Shown here piece by piece: positions 32,419 to 42,266 of a stretch of DNA of 64,000 bases (its first letter is position 1; every line of letters starts with the position of its first letter). Source of the stretch: an uncultured Clostridia bacterium (GTDB lineage: Bacteria > Bacillota > Peptococcia > Peptococcales > Peptococcaceae). The notes below the pieces were generated by a model. That model ran no database searches. It saw only the letters and a list, made by a program, of their open reading frames with translations, and was not told the DNA's origin. The stretch spans positions 124,001 to 188,000 of the forward strand of contig CALXUG010000001.1 in the NCBI GenBank assembly GCA_944391625.1. The letters are read 5' to 3'. Position numbers and translations under genes: made by a program.

Positions 32419-35400
32419 TTATTCATAATCACTGATTTTTACTGACATCAAGCGGGATACCCCTTTATTTTCCATCGCCACACCGTACAACACATCGGCA
32501 GCTTCCATAGTGCCCTTACGATGAGAGATAATAATAAACTGGGTTTTCTGCGCATATTCTCTGACAAACCGCGCAAAACGGTCAATATTCACATCATCCA
32601 ACGCCGATTCTATTTCATCCAGAATACAAAATGGGCTGGGTTTTACCGTTAATAATGAAAAGAGCAATGCAATTGCCGTCATTGCCCGCTCACCACCGGA
32701 AAGCAATGTAAGCACCTGTTCCTTTTTCCCCGGAGGCTGTGCCACAATCTCAATGCCAGTAAGCAAATAATCCTCTGGATCAGACAACTCCAAACGAGCC
32801 TGTCCACCACCGAACATAGATTGAAACACCTGGCTAAAACGAGCATTGACATCCTGATAGGTTTGGGCAAATTTTTGCGCCATAATCTTTTCCATTTCTT
32901 CTATCACTTTATTTAACGACAGTCGGGCTTCCTGCAAATCTGCCGTTTGTACAACCAAAAATTGCAAACGCTGTTGCACTTGTTCAAATTCTTCTATAGC
33001 AGTAAAATTAATTTCTCCCAATTTTCCAAGCTGGACCTTCAGCTGCTGAATCTGTTTTTGCGCCTGCGGCACATTCTCCAACAAAAGAGCACGAGTCTTC
33101 GCATCTTCATAAGTACAATCAAAATTCTGTGTCAGACGGCGATAACCTGCAGATAAATATCCCCGCACTTTATTCAACTGCAGCTCCAGCTGATATTTTT
33201 GCTCCCGTAACTGATCATGTTGCTGCCGCTGCTGCCGAACTGCATCTTCCAAAGAACCAATATGACTTTGCTGCTGTCTCCGACTTTCTTTGCTGGCCAA
33301 TACTTGTTCATGATACGCAGCCAGCTGCTGTTGCTCCTGCTGAACAAGCTGCTGATTTTCTGCAATTTCCTGTTGATACTGCATAGACCTTTGTTCCAAC
33401 TGCCACTGTTCTGCCTGCTTACCTGCAAGCCCCTGCTGTAAAACAGCAAACCGCTGCTGTTCCTCTACAGATTGCTGATTTAACAGTTCCCAACGCTGCT
33501 GAGCGGTTGCCAGCACAATTTCATTTTGACTGCAAATATCCTGTAATGCTTTTTGCTGCTGTTGCTGTTGTTGCTGCTGATTTTTGATTTCTTCCGTTTG
33601 AACATTCAGCAATGCTTCCTCTTCAGCCAGCTGCTGCTGCCGCTGTTGTTCCTGCAGCAGTGTCTCTGCTTGTTCTTTCAAATATTGTTCCTGCTCCTGC
33701 AAAGAAACCTGCTCAAACTCCAGTTCTCGCTGCAAGCGCAGTTCCTCTCTCTGCTGCTGGTTCATCTGCTGTTCCAATTGGGCAATACTCCGAATCAGCG
33801 TCTGATCCTGCTGGTGTAAGGCTGCAACTTCTGCTTTTTTTTCTCCGGTTTCCGCATAATAGGCATCTAAATCATTATTTTGCTGCGCTATTTGCTGTTC
33901 CAGCTGTAACACCTGCTCTTCCAGCTGTATAATCTGCCTTTGCCGAGCAAGTAAACCACCCCGCTCTTTTTCATGATTTCCCCCGGTCAAAGCACCTCCC
34001 GGTGTCACCAGCTCACCATCTAAAGTAACCATACGATGATGAAATCCACGTTTTTTGCCAATTTCCACAGCAGATGCCAAATCGGCAACCACCCATACTT
34101 TCCCCAGCAAATGCAGCATGATAGCCTCATAAGCTGCATCAAATTCTATCAAATCTACGGCCAACCCCAACACATTAGCCTCTGTACTGAGATCTTCTTC
34201 CGCTCGCTGTCCCCGCACTGTATTCAATGGTAAAAAGGTGGCGCGGCCTTTTTTATACGCTTTTAAATACTGAATTGCCGTCTGCGCCTGTTTATCCGTT
34301 TCTGTTACTAAATTTTGCAGACTGACGCCCATTGTGGTTTCAATGGCTTTCTCCAAATGCTGCGGCACACGAATCAGCTGACTGACTGTACCAACGATTC
34401 CATCAAGTTTTCCCCGTTTTTTTTGCTCTAATACAGACTTTACACCATATTGATATCCTTCTCCGCTGTCCTCTAGCTCTTTTAGCGCTTTTGCACGGGA
34501 TTGCTGTTCTTGCCACTTGGCTTGTGTTTCACTCAATTGCTGCCGCAGTAAAAATTGCTGCTGTTTCCGTTTTTCAATTTCCTGCTCCAAAACTGCAACT
34601 TTCTGATTATGAACCTGCTGTAAAGTCTGCTGCTCTGCTAATTGTGTTTGTAAAATCTCTCTCTGCTTTTGTTGTTCTGCCGCCTCTTGGCGCAGAGCAT
34701 CTACTTTCTGTTCCAGTTTTTCTTTACTCCGTCCACCACCGGATAGTTCCTGTTCCAGTCTTAGTAAAGCATTGCGATTATGTGCCTGCGCCTGCATAAC
34801 GCTAAATACCGCCGCTTTATTTTCTTCCTGTTGCTGATTGATTAGCTGTAAATGGTCTTCCAATTGTTGCAGCTGTTGCTTTTGTTCTTCTACTGCAATT
34901 TGCTGCTGCTGAAAAATTTGTTCAGCAGCACTGGCTTGCTGCTGCTTTTCTTCCAACGTCTGTGCCAAAGCAACTTTTTCTTCCTGCTGTATTGCAATTT
35001 CCGCCTGCAATTTTAATAATTGTTCCGTCACATTTTCCTGAAGCTGCTGATTTGCCTGAATTTTATTACTGTGCCGTTCCAATTGATTCTGCAAATCATA
35101 AAAAGCCTGCTGCCGTTGCTGAAAATTAGCCTCCTCCTGCTGGGCATCCAAACGCAATTGAGCCAGCGCGGCATCTTGCCCGGATAATTGGGCAGAAAGC
35201 TGCGCTAACCCATCCTCCATTTGTAATTGTTTCCCTTGCAGCTGTTGTTCTTTTGATTGATTTTCGCTGATATCGTGAACCTCCAGCGATAGCTCCAGTC
35301 CATCGAGCTGCTGCTTCCATTCCCGATATTGTCTGGCTTTCTCCGCCTGCTCACCTAATGGACCAACCCGTTCTTCCAATTCATTGACAATATCCTGTAC

Positions 35401-35970
35401 ACGAATCAGATTATCCTCAGTATCCTTCAATTTTCTTTCTGCTTCCCGTTTCCGGTATTTATATCGAGTAATTCCAGCAGCTTCTTCAATTAATCCGCGC
35501 CTGTCCTCCGGCTTTAAAGACAGAATTTCATCCACTTTACCCTGACTGATGATTGATAATCCTTCCCGTCCTAATCCAGTATCCATAAATAATTCCTGGA
35601 TATCTTTCAGACGGCTGGAAGCTTTATTGATAAGATATTCGCTTTCACCGGAACGATACAACCGACGAGTTACTGTAACCTCATCAAAATCTACATCAAA
35701 AATACCTGCACTGTTATCCAACGTTAAGGAAACCTGTGCCATGCCCAAAGGTCGCCGATCTGCACTGCCCGCAAAAATCACATCTTCCATTTTGCTTCCG
35801 CGCAGATTTTTAATACTCTGCTCTCCTAAAACCCAACGAATACTATCCACTACATTGGACTTCCCACTACCATTAGGACCCACGATTGCCGTAATTCCAC
35901 TGGGAAATTCAAATTCCACCTTGTCTGCGAAAGATTTAAATCCTTGGATTTCCAGTCTCTTTAAATACAT
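32419..35970 (-). CDS. smc: chromosome segregation protein SMC
   Basis: 1,183 residues, normal length. The head halves are GPNGSGKSNVVDSIRWVLGEQ at the N-terminus and LSGGERAMTAIALLFSL plus FCILDEIESALDD at the C-terminus. Two long coiled coils flank a hinge at about 500-670 (GVKSVLEQKKRGKLDGIVG, then TPGGALTGGNHEK). The coiled-coil arms are extraordinarily rich in Gln, including nine consecutive Gln at 33553-33579. It compacts and resolves chromosomes with ScpA/ScpB. It follows rnc by 12 bp, the common rnc-smc-ftsY order. Confidence 0.98.
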   Translation of the reverse strand: MYLKRLEIQGFKSFADKVEFEFPSGITAIVGPNGSGKSNVVDSIRWVLGEQSIKNLRGSKMEDVIFAGSADRRPLGMAQVSLTLDNSAGIFDVDFDEVTVTRRLYRSGESEYLINKASSRLKDIQELFMDTGLGREGLSIISQGKVDEILSLKPEDRRGLIEEAAGITRYKYRKREAERKLKDTEDNLIRVQDIVNELEERVGPLGEQAEKARQYREWKQQLDGLELSLEVHDISENQSKEQQLQGKQLQMEDGLAQLSAQLSGQDAALAQLRLDAQQEEANFQQRQQAFYDLQNQLERHSNKIQANQQLQENVTEQLLKLQAEIAIQQEEKVALAQTLEEKQQQASAAEQIFQQQQIAVEEQKQQLQQLEDHLQLINQQQEENKAAVFSVMQAQAHNRNALLRLEQELSGGGRSKEKLEQKVDALRQEAAEQQKQREILQTQLAEQQTLQQVHNQKVAVLEQEIEKRKQQQFLLRQQLSETQAKWQEQQSRAKALKELEDSGEGYQYGVKSVLEQKKRGKLDGIVGTVSQLIRVPQHLEKAIETTMGVSLQNLVTETDKQAQTAIQYLKAYKKGRATFLPLNTVRGQRAEEDLSTEANVLGLAVDLIEFDAAYEAIMLHLLGKVWVVADLASAVEIGKKRGFHHRMVTLDGELVTPGGALTGGNHEKERGGLLARQRQIIQLEEQVLQLEQQIAQQNNDLDAYYAETGEKKAEVAALHQQDQTLIRSIAQLEQQMNQQQREELRLQRELEFEQVSLQEQEQYLKEQAETLLQEQQRQQQLAEEEALLNVQTEEIKNQQQQQQQQQKALQDICSQNEIVLATAQQRWELLNQQSVEEQQRFAVLQQGLAGKQAEQWQLEQRSMQYQQEIAENQQLVQQEQQQLAAYHEQVLASKESRRQQQSHIGSLEDAVRQQRQQHDQLREQKYQLELQLNKVRGYLSAGYRRLTQNFDCTYEDAKTRALLLENVPQAQKQIQQLKVQLGKLGEINFTAIEEFEQVQQRLQFLVVQTADLQEARLSLNKVIEEMEKIMAQKFAQTYQDVNARFSQVFQSMFGGGQARLELSDPEDYLLTGIEIVAQPPGKKEQVLTLLSGGERAMTAIALLFSLLTVKPSPFCILDEIESALDDVNIDRFARFVREYAQKTQFIIISHRKGTMEAADVLYGVAMENKGVSRLMSVKISDYE

Positions 35971-35982
35971 AAACCCACCTCT

Positions 35983-36696
35983 TTACTGCTCAATGGCTCC
36001 CATCTCAATTAAAGTAAGACAAGCTGCATTCTGTTCCGCTTCCTTTTTTGTTTTTCCGGTACCTTCCGCCCGAACAACTCCATTAATGCGTACACAGGCT
36101 GTAAAGCTTTTAGCGTGATCTGGACCTTCCTCACGAATAATATCATAACTGATACTATCCTCTTTATGGCGCTGCACCAATTCCTGCAACTGCGTTTTAT
36201 AATCTCCGTAATGTCCCTTTCGCACCTGCTCCAATTCAGGTTGAATATGACGCAAAATCAACGGACGGACCGCATCAACACCCAATTCTAAATAAATAGC
36301 ACCTACCATAGCTTCCCAGGCATCTGCTAAATTGGAAGAACGGTTGGCACCGCCACAGCCCCGTTCACCCTTTCCAATTAAAAGATACTCCCCTAAAGAC
36401 ACTCTCCTGGCTGCATTGGCCAAGCTGCTTTCACAAACTAGAGCGGCTCTCATTTTTGTCAGTTCACCTTCCGGCTTATGAGGAAATTCCTCATAGAGAT
36501 AGTGCCCAACTACCAAATCTACAACAGCATCCCCTAAAAACTCCAACCGTTGATTGTTAATCAGTTCATTTCCTGTTTTCTCTAAAATAAAAGATGGATG
36601 GGTTAACGCAATACTTAACTGTTCCAAATTTATCAAATCAATATGCAATCGCTGTAACAATTGTTGCAAATGATTTTTTCTTTTCTCTGGTATCAT
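35983..36696 (-). CDS. rnc: ribonuclease III
   Basis: 237 residues. The catalytic signature NQRLEFLGDAVVDLVVGHYL (Glu, Asp and the second acidic helix) is intact, as is the second acidic pair (LADAWEAMVGAIYLELG). The C-terminal dsRNA-binding domain is present (YKTQLQELVQRHKEDSISYD, then GTGKTKKEAEQNAACLTL). It processes rRNA precursors and degrades structured RNA. It would be relevant to the antisense RNAs in the prophage. Confidence 0.97.
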   Translation of the reverse strand: MIPEKRKNHLQQLLQRLHIDLINLEQLSIALTHPSFILEKTGNELINNQRLEFLGDAVVDLVVGHYLYEEFPHKPEGELTKMRAALVCESSLANAARRVSLGEYLLIGKGERGCGGANRSSNLADAWEAMVGAIYLELGVDAVRPLILRHIQPELEQVRKGHYGDYKTQLQELVQRHKEDSISYDIIREEGPDHAKSFTACVRINGVVRAEGTGKTKKEAEQNAACLTLIEMGAIEQ

Positions 36697-36788
36697 ATTT
36701 TTCCTTCTTTCTTCTTATTGTGTTTCTAAGCTATTTGTATTATAATGTTTACAGCTTTTAAATTACTATACTTTAGGGGGAATTTACA

Positions 36789-37142
36789 ATGAAAATTTGT
36801 TTACCAACACGGGATGGCGTCATTGACGCTCATTTTGGTCATTGCGACCATTACACTATCTATACAATTGAAAACCGCCAAATCGTCGCAGAAGAAACCA
36901 TGGCTTCTCCAGAAGGCTGCGGCTGTAAATCCGGTATCGCACCAGTTTTAGCACAAGCTGGCGTACTGGTAATGCTGGGCGGTAATATGGGCGATGGTGC
37001 AAAAAATGTACTAAATTCCAACGGAATCGAAGTTATTCGCGGCTGCTCCGGTCCTGTAAGGGAAGTTGCAGAAGCTTGGCTGCGCAATGAACTTTCCGAC
37101 AACCAGATCGCCTGCGATCATCATGACTGCGACCATCACTAA
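36789..37142 (+). CDS. NifX/NifB-like dinitrogenase iron-molybdenum cofactor family protein
   Basis: 117 residues, fold of the NifX/NifB C-terminal domain: MKICLPTRDGVIDAHFGHCD, middle EGCGCKSGIAPVLAQAGVLV, and MLGGNMGDGAKNVLNSNGIE. The C-terminus is His/Cys-rich (ACDHHDCDHH), suitable for Fe-S or metal binding. No nif genes are around; stand-alone members are common in anaerobes and are thought to handle Fe-S or metal clusters. AGGGGG precedes the ATG. The promoter has TATAAT near 36743. Its stop overlaps the stop of the convergent gene by 4 bp. Confidence 0.9.
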   Translation: MKICLPTRDGVIDAHFGHCDHYTIYTIENRQIVAEETMASPEGCGCKSGIAPVLAQAGVLVMLGGNMGDGAKNVLNSNGIEVIRGCSGPVREVAEAWLRNELSDNQIACDHHDCDHH

Positions 37143-37645
37143 AATTGAGTCAGCAACCAAGGTAAAAAGTACGAAAAGAAACACATGATAACTGCGGCCA
37201 TGCCAACTCCCAATATAATGGGCGGCATGGCTCTTTTTATACTGATATTCAGCATAGATGCAATCAATGCGCCTGTCCATGCTCCAGTGCCCGGCAAAGG
37301 AATGCCTACAAAAATAAACAATCCCCAAAATTCATATCGACGTATCTTATCGCTTTTACCCATCGCCTTGCTTTCTAACCGTTCTACCATAGGACGAAAC
37401 AAAGATGTTTTTTTCAACCAGTTAAAGATTGGCCGAATCAACAGCAAAATAAATGGAATGGGCAGCAAGTTACCCACTATACAAATACAGACGGCTTCTA
37501 CAATAGGAATATTTAATAATGCCGCAGCAATCAAACCGCCACGCAACTCTAAAATAGGCATAATAGAAATCAAAAATACAACCAACTCTGCTGGCAGCAC
37601 ATTTGCAAAAATGCCTGTAAACCAATCGACTAATGACTCTACCAT
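37139..37645 (-). CDS. small multidrug export protein family (COG2426-like) membrane protein
   Basis: 168 residues with four or five hydrophobic segments: LVVFLISIMPILELRGGLIA, then VCICIVGNLLPIPFILLLI, FWGLFIFVGIPLPGTGAWTG and AVIMCFFSYFLPWLL. The ELRGG and GIPLPGTGAW motifs are typical of the family annotated as small multi-drug export proteins. The transport substrate is unproven and the family name is historical. Its stop codon overlaps that of the NifX-like gene. Confidence 0.88.
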   Translation of the reverse strand: MVESLVDWFTGIFANVLPAELVVFLISIMPILELRGGLIAAALLNIPIVEAVCICIVGNLLPIPFILLLIRPIFNWLKKTSLFRPMVERLESKAMGKSDKIRRYEFWGLFIFVGIPLPGTGAWTGALIASMLNISIKRAMPPIILGVGMAAVIMCFFSYFLPWLLTQF

Positions 37646-37787
37646 TTTTCAAATACCTCCATTTTCACATTTTTTCATTGTAGCACAGATTGTGCATACA
37701 GACAATTCTCTACAGAAAAAATTTCCCAGTTTTAACACATTAATTTCTATTCTTTCCTTCCTCGTTATAAAACATGCTGCTGTTTTG

Positions 37788-38264
37788 TCATACTTCCGAT
37801 GATAAAGGACAACATAATGTTTTCATTTTTGGCTGAAAACCCTGCTTCAGATATAAACGTTCCGCTTTATCGTTTCCAACCAGAACCTGCAATTCCACAT
37901 AATCCAATTTATTTGCTGCACCCCATTGTTTCACAGCGTTCAACAGCGCAGTGGCAACTCCCTGATTTCGCTGTTCTGGTCGAACAACCAAATCCATCAA
38001 ATACGCAAACCGATGAGGCACAAGACAAGTATACGGCGGAGTCTGCTGTATCTGCACCAACGCCACACCTGCTATTTTGTGCTCTTGCATTGCTAACAAC
38101 AGCGCCATCTGCGTATCTTGCAAACAACGCCGCAAAAAATCATACTGCTGCCCAGCAGCCTGAAAATAATCAGGCTGCAATGTGGCCGAATATGCAAATA
38201 ACAACTCATATAACTCCATAATCTCTGGTAAATCAGCTTCTTCAGCCTGACGAATCTTTATCAT
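37788..38264 (-). CDS. GNAT-family N-acetyltransferase
   Basis: 158 residues from ATG 38264 with AGGAGC upstream. The acetyl-CoA site is VRPEQRNQGVATALLNAVKQ (Q/RxxGxG/A), preceded by a central strand LMDLVV and followed by the LQVLVGNDKAERLYLKQGFQ C-terminal helix. The substrate is not predictable. It ends close to a short intergenic region with no strong terminator. Confidence 0.9.
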   Translation of the reverse strand: MIKIRQAEEADLPEIMELYELLFAYSATLQPDYFQAAGQQYDFLRRCLQDTQMALLLAMQEHKIAGVALVQIQQTPPYTCLVPHRFAYLMDLVVRPEQRNQGVATALLNAVKQWGAANKLDYVELQVLVGNDKAERLYLKQGFQPKMKTLCCPLSSEV

Positions 38265-38303
38265 CAATATCGCTCCTATTTTAGAATCACAATAAAAATA
38301 CTA

Positions 38304-39872
38304 CTATTTAATGATATTTTTTTCACTTATCCTTTTATTCGATATTTTTTGCTTTTTTCCTGTTCTTCTCCCTGTCAACTGTCCAATCTGTCCGGTAGGT
38401 ACTAACAGAACCAGATAAATGCAGCCGGCTACTATCATCGCTAAAAGTAAAGAAACGCCAATATGTCCCCCTAACAGATTCCATATCATTTGAATGATAC
38501 ATAACATCAACAGGCTATTCCCTACAGGCAGCAACATCTCGCTCCAGCTTAAATGCAGCCGTACATGACGAGCCAAAATGGTTAAATTGAGAAAACACTG
38601 CAGGCCGTAACCCAACACCATGCCACCGGCAATACCATTACTGCCCCATCCCAATGTGCGGATGCAATAATACATGCCAATCAACTTAGCCGCAGATCCA
38701 AAAAAATTATTTACAAAAACTGCCCTGGTTCGACCCAATCCCTGTAAAATACCCACGATGGTCTGTTCCAAATACATAAATACTGCACCAAAAGAAAGAA
38801 TCTGCATCATAGCACCTAATCCATGAATCTGAAATAGAATCTGCCCCAACTGCTCTCCATATACATATAGGACCAAAATGACCGGTAAACTAAATAACCA
38901 GGTAATACTGATAGATTGCTGACAACGCTGTTCCAATGCCTCTTTCTGATGGGTGGCATCTGCCTCTGACACTGCTGGAATCAAAGCTGTAGCCAGCGCT
39001 CCTGTCAACACCGTAGGAATGGTTACCAAACTAATGGCCACACCAGAAAATTGCCCATAGACACCGGCAGCCTGACTGGCATTATATCCCACAGCCATCA
39101 AACAAAAAGGAACCAAACTGGCTTCAATGGCCATATCAATACTGCTGGTTAAACGGGTAAATGTGGTGGGTAATCCCAAGGCCAGTAAAGATTGCAGCAC
39201 CTGCCCCCGATTTTGGATGGATACTGTTTCTGTTTTCTGTTTTTGGCGACTATAAAGATAAAAAAACAGCAACAGTAAAAATCCAGCCAGTTCCCCTACC
39301 ATTGCTGCTGCTGCCAAACCCATAGCCAATGAAACAACATCATGGGGACATAGCCACAGGATAAAAATCATACCGCTTACCACTCGAACCAACTGTTCTG
39401 CCATTTGACCCAAGGAAGGATAAAGCATTTGCTGCATCCCTTGAAAATAACCGCGCATAACTGAGGTAAATGGCACTACAACAATACCGGGTATCAGCAC
39501 ATAGAAGCAACGCACCACTCTCTGTTCCGTTCCAAAAATCTGAAAAAGCCTGGGCATCACCCATAGAGCCGCAACAACACAGCAGAAACACAATAGTCCC
39601 ACTAGCAAAAAAGCAGTGCGCATCATAATTGTAATCTGCCCCTCTCGACCCCGTGAGATATATTCAGCTGTCAATTTAGCAATAGCTACTGGCATTCCGG
39701 CAGTAGCCAATACCACTAAAATAATGTAAAAAGGAAATCCCATATTCAGGATTCCCACCGACTCCGTACCAGCATAACGCACCACCAATATTTGATAAAC
39801 AAATCCCAAACCACGAAGCAACACACTGGTTATCAGCAAAATAACGGTTCCTTGCAGAAATTTATTTTTCAT
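38304..39872 (-). CDS. polysaccharide/lipid flippase, MurJ/SpoVB/MOP type
   Basis: 522 residues from ATG 39872 (MKNKFLQGTVILLITSVLLR), the typical start of SpoVB-like proteins; a longer frame up to 39977 has no family sequence. Fourteen or so membrane segments are present, with GYFQGMQQMLYPSLGQMAEQ, a hallmark of the MviN/MurJ/SpoVB group. It probably flips lipid-linked wall or polysaccharide precursors. It is monocistronic and oriented away from the EF-G paralogue. Confidence 0.9.
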   Translation of the reverse strand: MKNKFLQGTVILLITSVLLRGLGFVYQILVVRYAGTESVGILNMGFPFYIILVVLATAGMPVAIAKLTAEYISRGREGQITIMMRTAFLLVGLLCFCCVVAALWVMPRLFQIFGTEQRVVRCFYVLIPGIVVVPFTSVMRGYFQGMQQMLYPSLGQMAEQLVRVVSGMIFILWLCPHDVVSLAMGLAAAAMVGELAGFLLLLFFYLYSRQKQKTETVSIQNRGQVLQSLLALGLPTTFTRLTSSIDMAIEASLVPFCLMAVGYNASQAAGVYGQFSGVAISLVTIPTVLTGALATALIPAVSEADATHQKEALEQRCQQSISITWLFSLPVILVLYVYGEQLGQILFQIHGLGAMMQILSFGAVFMYLEQTIVGILQGLGRTRAVFVNNFFGSAAKLIGMYYCIRTLGWGSNGIAGGMVLGYGLQCFLNLTILARHVRLHLSWSEMLLPVGNSLLMLCIIQMIWNLLGGHIGVSLLLAMIVAGCIYLVLLVPTGQIGQLTGRRTGKKQKISNKRISEKNIIK

Positions 39873-40065
39873 AATTCTTTCCCGCCTTATTTTCTTTATT
39901 GCTATACCTATGTCTTTCTCGTCTACTTTAGGCATAAAAATAAAAGAAACACTGGCGTAAAATAAAAAAAATTTCAAAAATAATAAAAAAAATAAAAGGA
40001 TTTTATACTTTTATGTCAAATTTAATTAATAAGTTAATTTTATCAAATACAAGGGGTGGACTATT

Positions 40066-42078
40066 ATGCAGGTATATCAAACAGGAGATATTCGTAACAT
40101 TGGCATCGCCGGACACAGCGGTTCCGGAAAAACATCTTTATTAGAAACCATGCTGTTTAACAGCGGATTTACAACCCGTTTAGGCAAAGTAGAAGATGGT
40201 TCTACCGTTACCGATTATTTGCCGGAAGAAATCAAACGGCAAGTAACCATTTCGGCGTCACTGGCACCAGTAGAATGGGCTGAGACAAAATTAAATATGA
40301 TTGACACACCGGGGTATGCCGACTTTATTGGTGAGGTTATTTCCACCACCAGAGCGGTTGACAACATGCTGATGGTTGTTTGCGGTATTGCTGGTATCGA
40401 AGTACAGACAGAAGTTATCTGGGATATCGCTGCCGATCACAAGTTACCAAGAATTATTTTTATCAATAAACTAGAGCGGGAAAACTCCTGTTTTGAAACC
40501 GTAGTGGAACAATTACGTGAAAAATACGGTACAGGAATTGTGCCATTACAGTTACCCATGGGCAAAGAAGCCTCCTTTTCCGGCATGATTGATCTGCTCA
40601 ATGAAAAAGCATATAAATTTGAAGAAGGCAAAGCAGTAGAAATTCCAATTCCTGAAGAATATCTGGAAGACTATGAAGCACAACGCACCTATCTGATTGA
40701 AGTCGCAGCGGAATCCTGCGATGAACTGTTGCTGAAATATCTGGAAGGCGAAACACCTACCAACAAAGAAATTCGCTCTGCTCTGCGGATGGGGATTGCC
40801 CACGGTGAAATCTTCCCTGTGGTAGGCGGTTCCGTTGCCAAGAATATGGGAATTACCACACTAATGGATTTATGCGTTGACTTATTGCCAATTCCAACTG
40901 TCAACGCTGCTGCACCTCCAAGTGCAATCGTTTATAAAACATTGGCGGACCCATTTGTAGGTAAGTTGAGTTTCCTCAAAATTATTGATGGTCAATTTAA
41001 CGTTGCCGATGGTATTTACAACGTCAGTACAGAAGCAGAAGAAAAGGTCAACAACTTTATCATTCCTTGCGGAAAACAGCAGTCTACTGTTCCAACTGTC
41101 AATGCAGGAGATATTGTAGCCATTGCTAAACTGCAGAATACACAAACCAGTAATACGCTGACCGTAAAAGGTCAATCAGTACCAGAATTAGCACCAATCA
41201 AATTCCCGGCACCCAACCTTACTTTTGCACTATCACCAAAATCCAGAGATGATGACGATAAAATGAGTAATGCTTTAAGTCGTTTATTAGAAGAAGATCC
41301 TACACTATCCTTAGAAAAAAATGCAGAAACTCACGAAACATTGTTATCTGGTATTGGAGAAACACACTTGGAAGTGGTAGCTGAACGGTTTAAAAATAAA
41401 TTTGGGGTAGATGTTGTGTTAAAACCAGCATTGATTCCTTATCGGGAAACCATTAAGAAAAAAGTAGAAGTACAAGGAAAGCATAAGAAACAATCCGGCG
41501 GTGCCGGCCAATATGGAGATGTATGGCTGCGGATTGAGCCATATGCAGACGAAGACTTCCTGTTTACAGAAGAAGTCTTCGGCGGTGCTGTACCAAAAAA
41601 CTATTTCCCAGCTGTTGAAAAAGGGGTGCGGGAAGCTATGACCCAAGGAATTTTAGCTGGCTATCCATTAGGCAATATCAAGGTTACTTTATATGATGGT
41701 TCTTATCACCCTGTAGATTCTAACGAAATGGCTTTCAAAATTGCAGCTTCCAGCGGTTTCAAAAAAGGCGCAGAACAAGCTTCTCCTGTGTTGTTAGAAC
41801 CCATTATGGATATGAGAATCATTGTACCGGAATCATACATGGGCGATATCATGGGCGATTTAAACAGTAAACGGGGACGTATTTTGGGTATGGAGCCGAC
41901 AGAAGATCACAAACTGCAAGTTATTCAGGCTCAAGCACCAATGTCTGAGGTACAAAAATATGTCATTGATTTAAAAGCGATGACCCAGGGACGCGGTAAA
42001 TTTACCATGACGTTGGATCACTATGAAGAAGTTCCAGCTAAAATCGCTGAAAAAATCATTGCCGAACGCAATGCATAA
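40066..42078 (+). CDS. elongation factor G-like GTPase (EF-G paralogue)
   Basis: 670 residues with the EF-G domain order. G1 GHSGSGKTSLLE, G3 MIDTPGYADFIGEV and G4 FINKLE are seen, and the domain IV-V part has GGAGQYGDVWLRIEPY and LEPIMDMRIIVPESYMGDIM. G4 ends in Glu instead of the usual Asp of NKxD. It is shorter than the main EF-G (about 690) and is not next to rpsL/rpsG/tuf, so it is a paralogue rather than fusA. A role in stress or special translation is possible but not shown. AAGGGG precedes the ATG. Confidence 0.9.
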   Translation: MQVYQTGDIRNIGIAGHSGSGKTSLLETMLFNSGFTTRLGKVEDGSTVTDYLPEEIKRQVTISASLAPVEWAETKLNMIDTPGYADFIGEVISTTRAVDNMLMVVCGIAGIEVQTEVIWDIAADHKLPRIIFINKLERENSCFETVVEQLREKYGTGIVPLQLPMGKEASFSGMIDLLNEKAYKFEEGKAVEIPIPEEYLEDYEAQRTYLIEVAAESCDELLLKYLEGETPTNKEIRSALRMGIAHGEIFPVVGGSVAKNMGITTLMDLCVDLLPIPTVNAAAPPSAIVYKTLADPFVGKLSFLKIIDGQFNVADGIYNVSTEAEEKVNNFIIPCGKQQSTVPTVNAGDIVAIAKLQNTQTSNTLTVKGQSVPELAPIKFPAPNLTFALSPKSRDDDDKMSNALSRLLEEDPTLSLEKNAETHETLLSGIGETHLEVVAERFKNKFGVDVVLKPALIPYRETIKKKVEVQGKHKKQSGGAGQYGDVWLRIEPYADEDFLFTEEVFGGAVPKNYFPAVEKGVREAMTQGILAGYPLGNIKVTLYDGSYHPVDSNEMAFKIAASSGFKKGAEQASPVLLEPIMDMRIIVPESYMGDIMGDLNSKRGRILGMEPTEDHKLQVIQAQAPMSEVQKYVIDLKAMTQGRGKFTMTLDHYEEVPAKIAEKIIAERNA

Positions 42079-42105
42079 CATTAACAATACATTAAAAAAT
42101 GAAAA

Positions 42106-42125
42106 ACCACCTCTCAACAGGTGGT
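42106..42125 (-). terminator. terminator for the leftward small gene
   Basis: ACCACCT (42106-42112) pairs with AGGTGGT (42119-42125), followed on the minus strand by TTTTTCATTTTTT. It would stop the gene at 42267-42623 before it enters the EF-G paralogue. Confidence 0.6.
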
Positions 42126-42182
42126 ATGAATCAATTTTATAAAAATTCCATTGTAAATGTAAAAATCAAAATCACTATCCGG

Positions 42183-42234
42183 CCGCTCTTCAGTAATTGG
42201 AGCTAAAATCCAAATACTGAAGAGCGGTTTTTAT
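42183..42234 (+). terminator. terminator after EF-G paralogue
   Basis: A 13-bp perfect stem (42183-42195 with 42215-42227) is followed by TTTTTATTCTTTC, with further loop pairing (ATTGG/CCAA). It lies about 105 bp past the gene. Confidence 0.88.
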
Positions 42235-42266
42235 TCTTTCTCAATAATTTGCTGTATAGACTTCTA

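Noticed and set aside
33129-33932. Leu- and Gln-complementary frames opposite smc
   Set aside because: They are the complements of the CAG/CAA-rich smc coding region and not independent genes.
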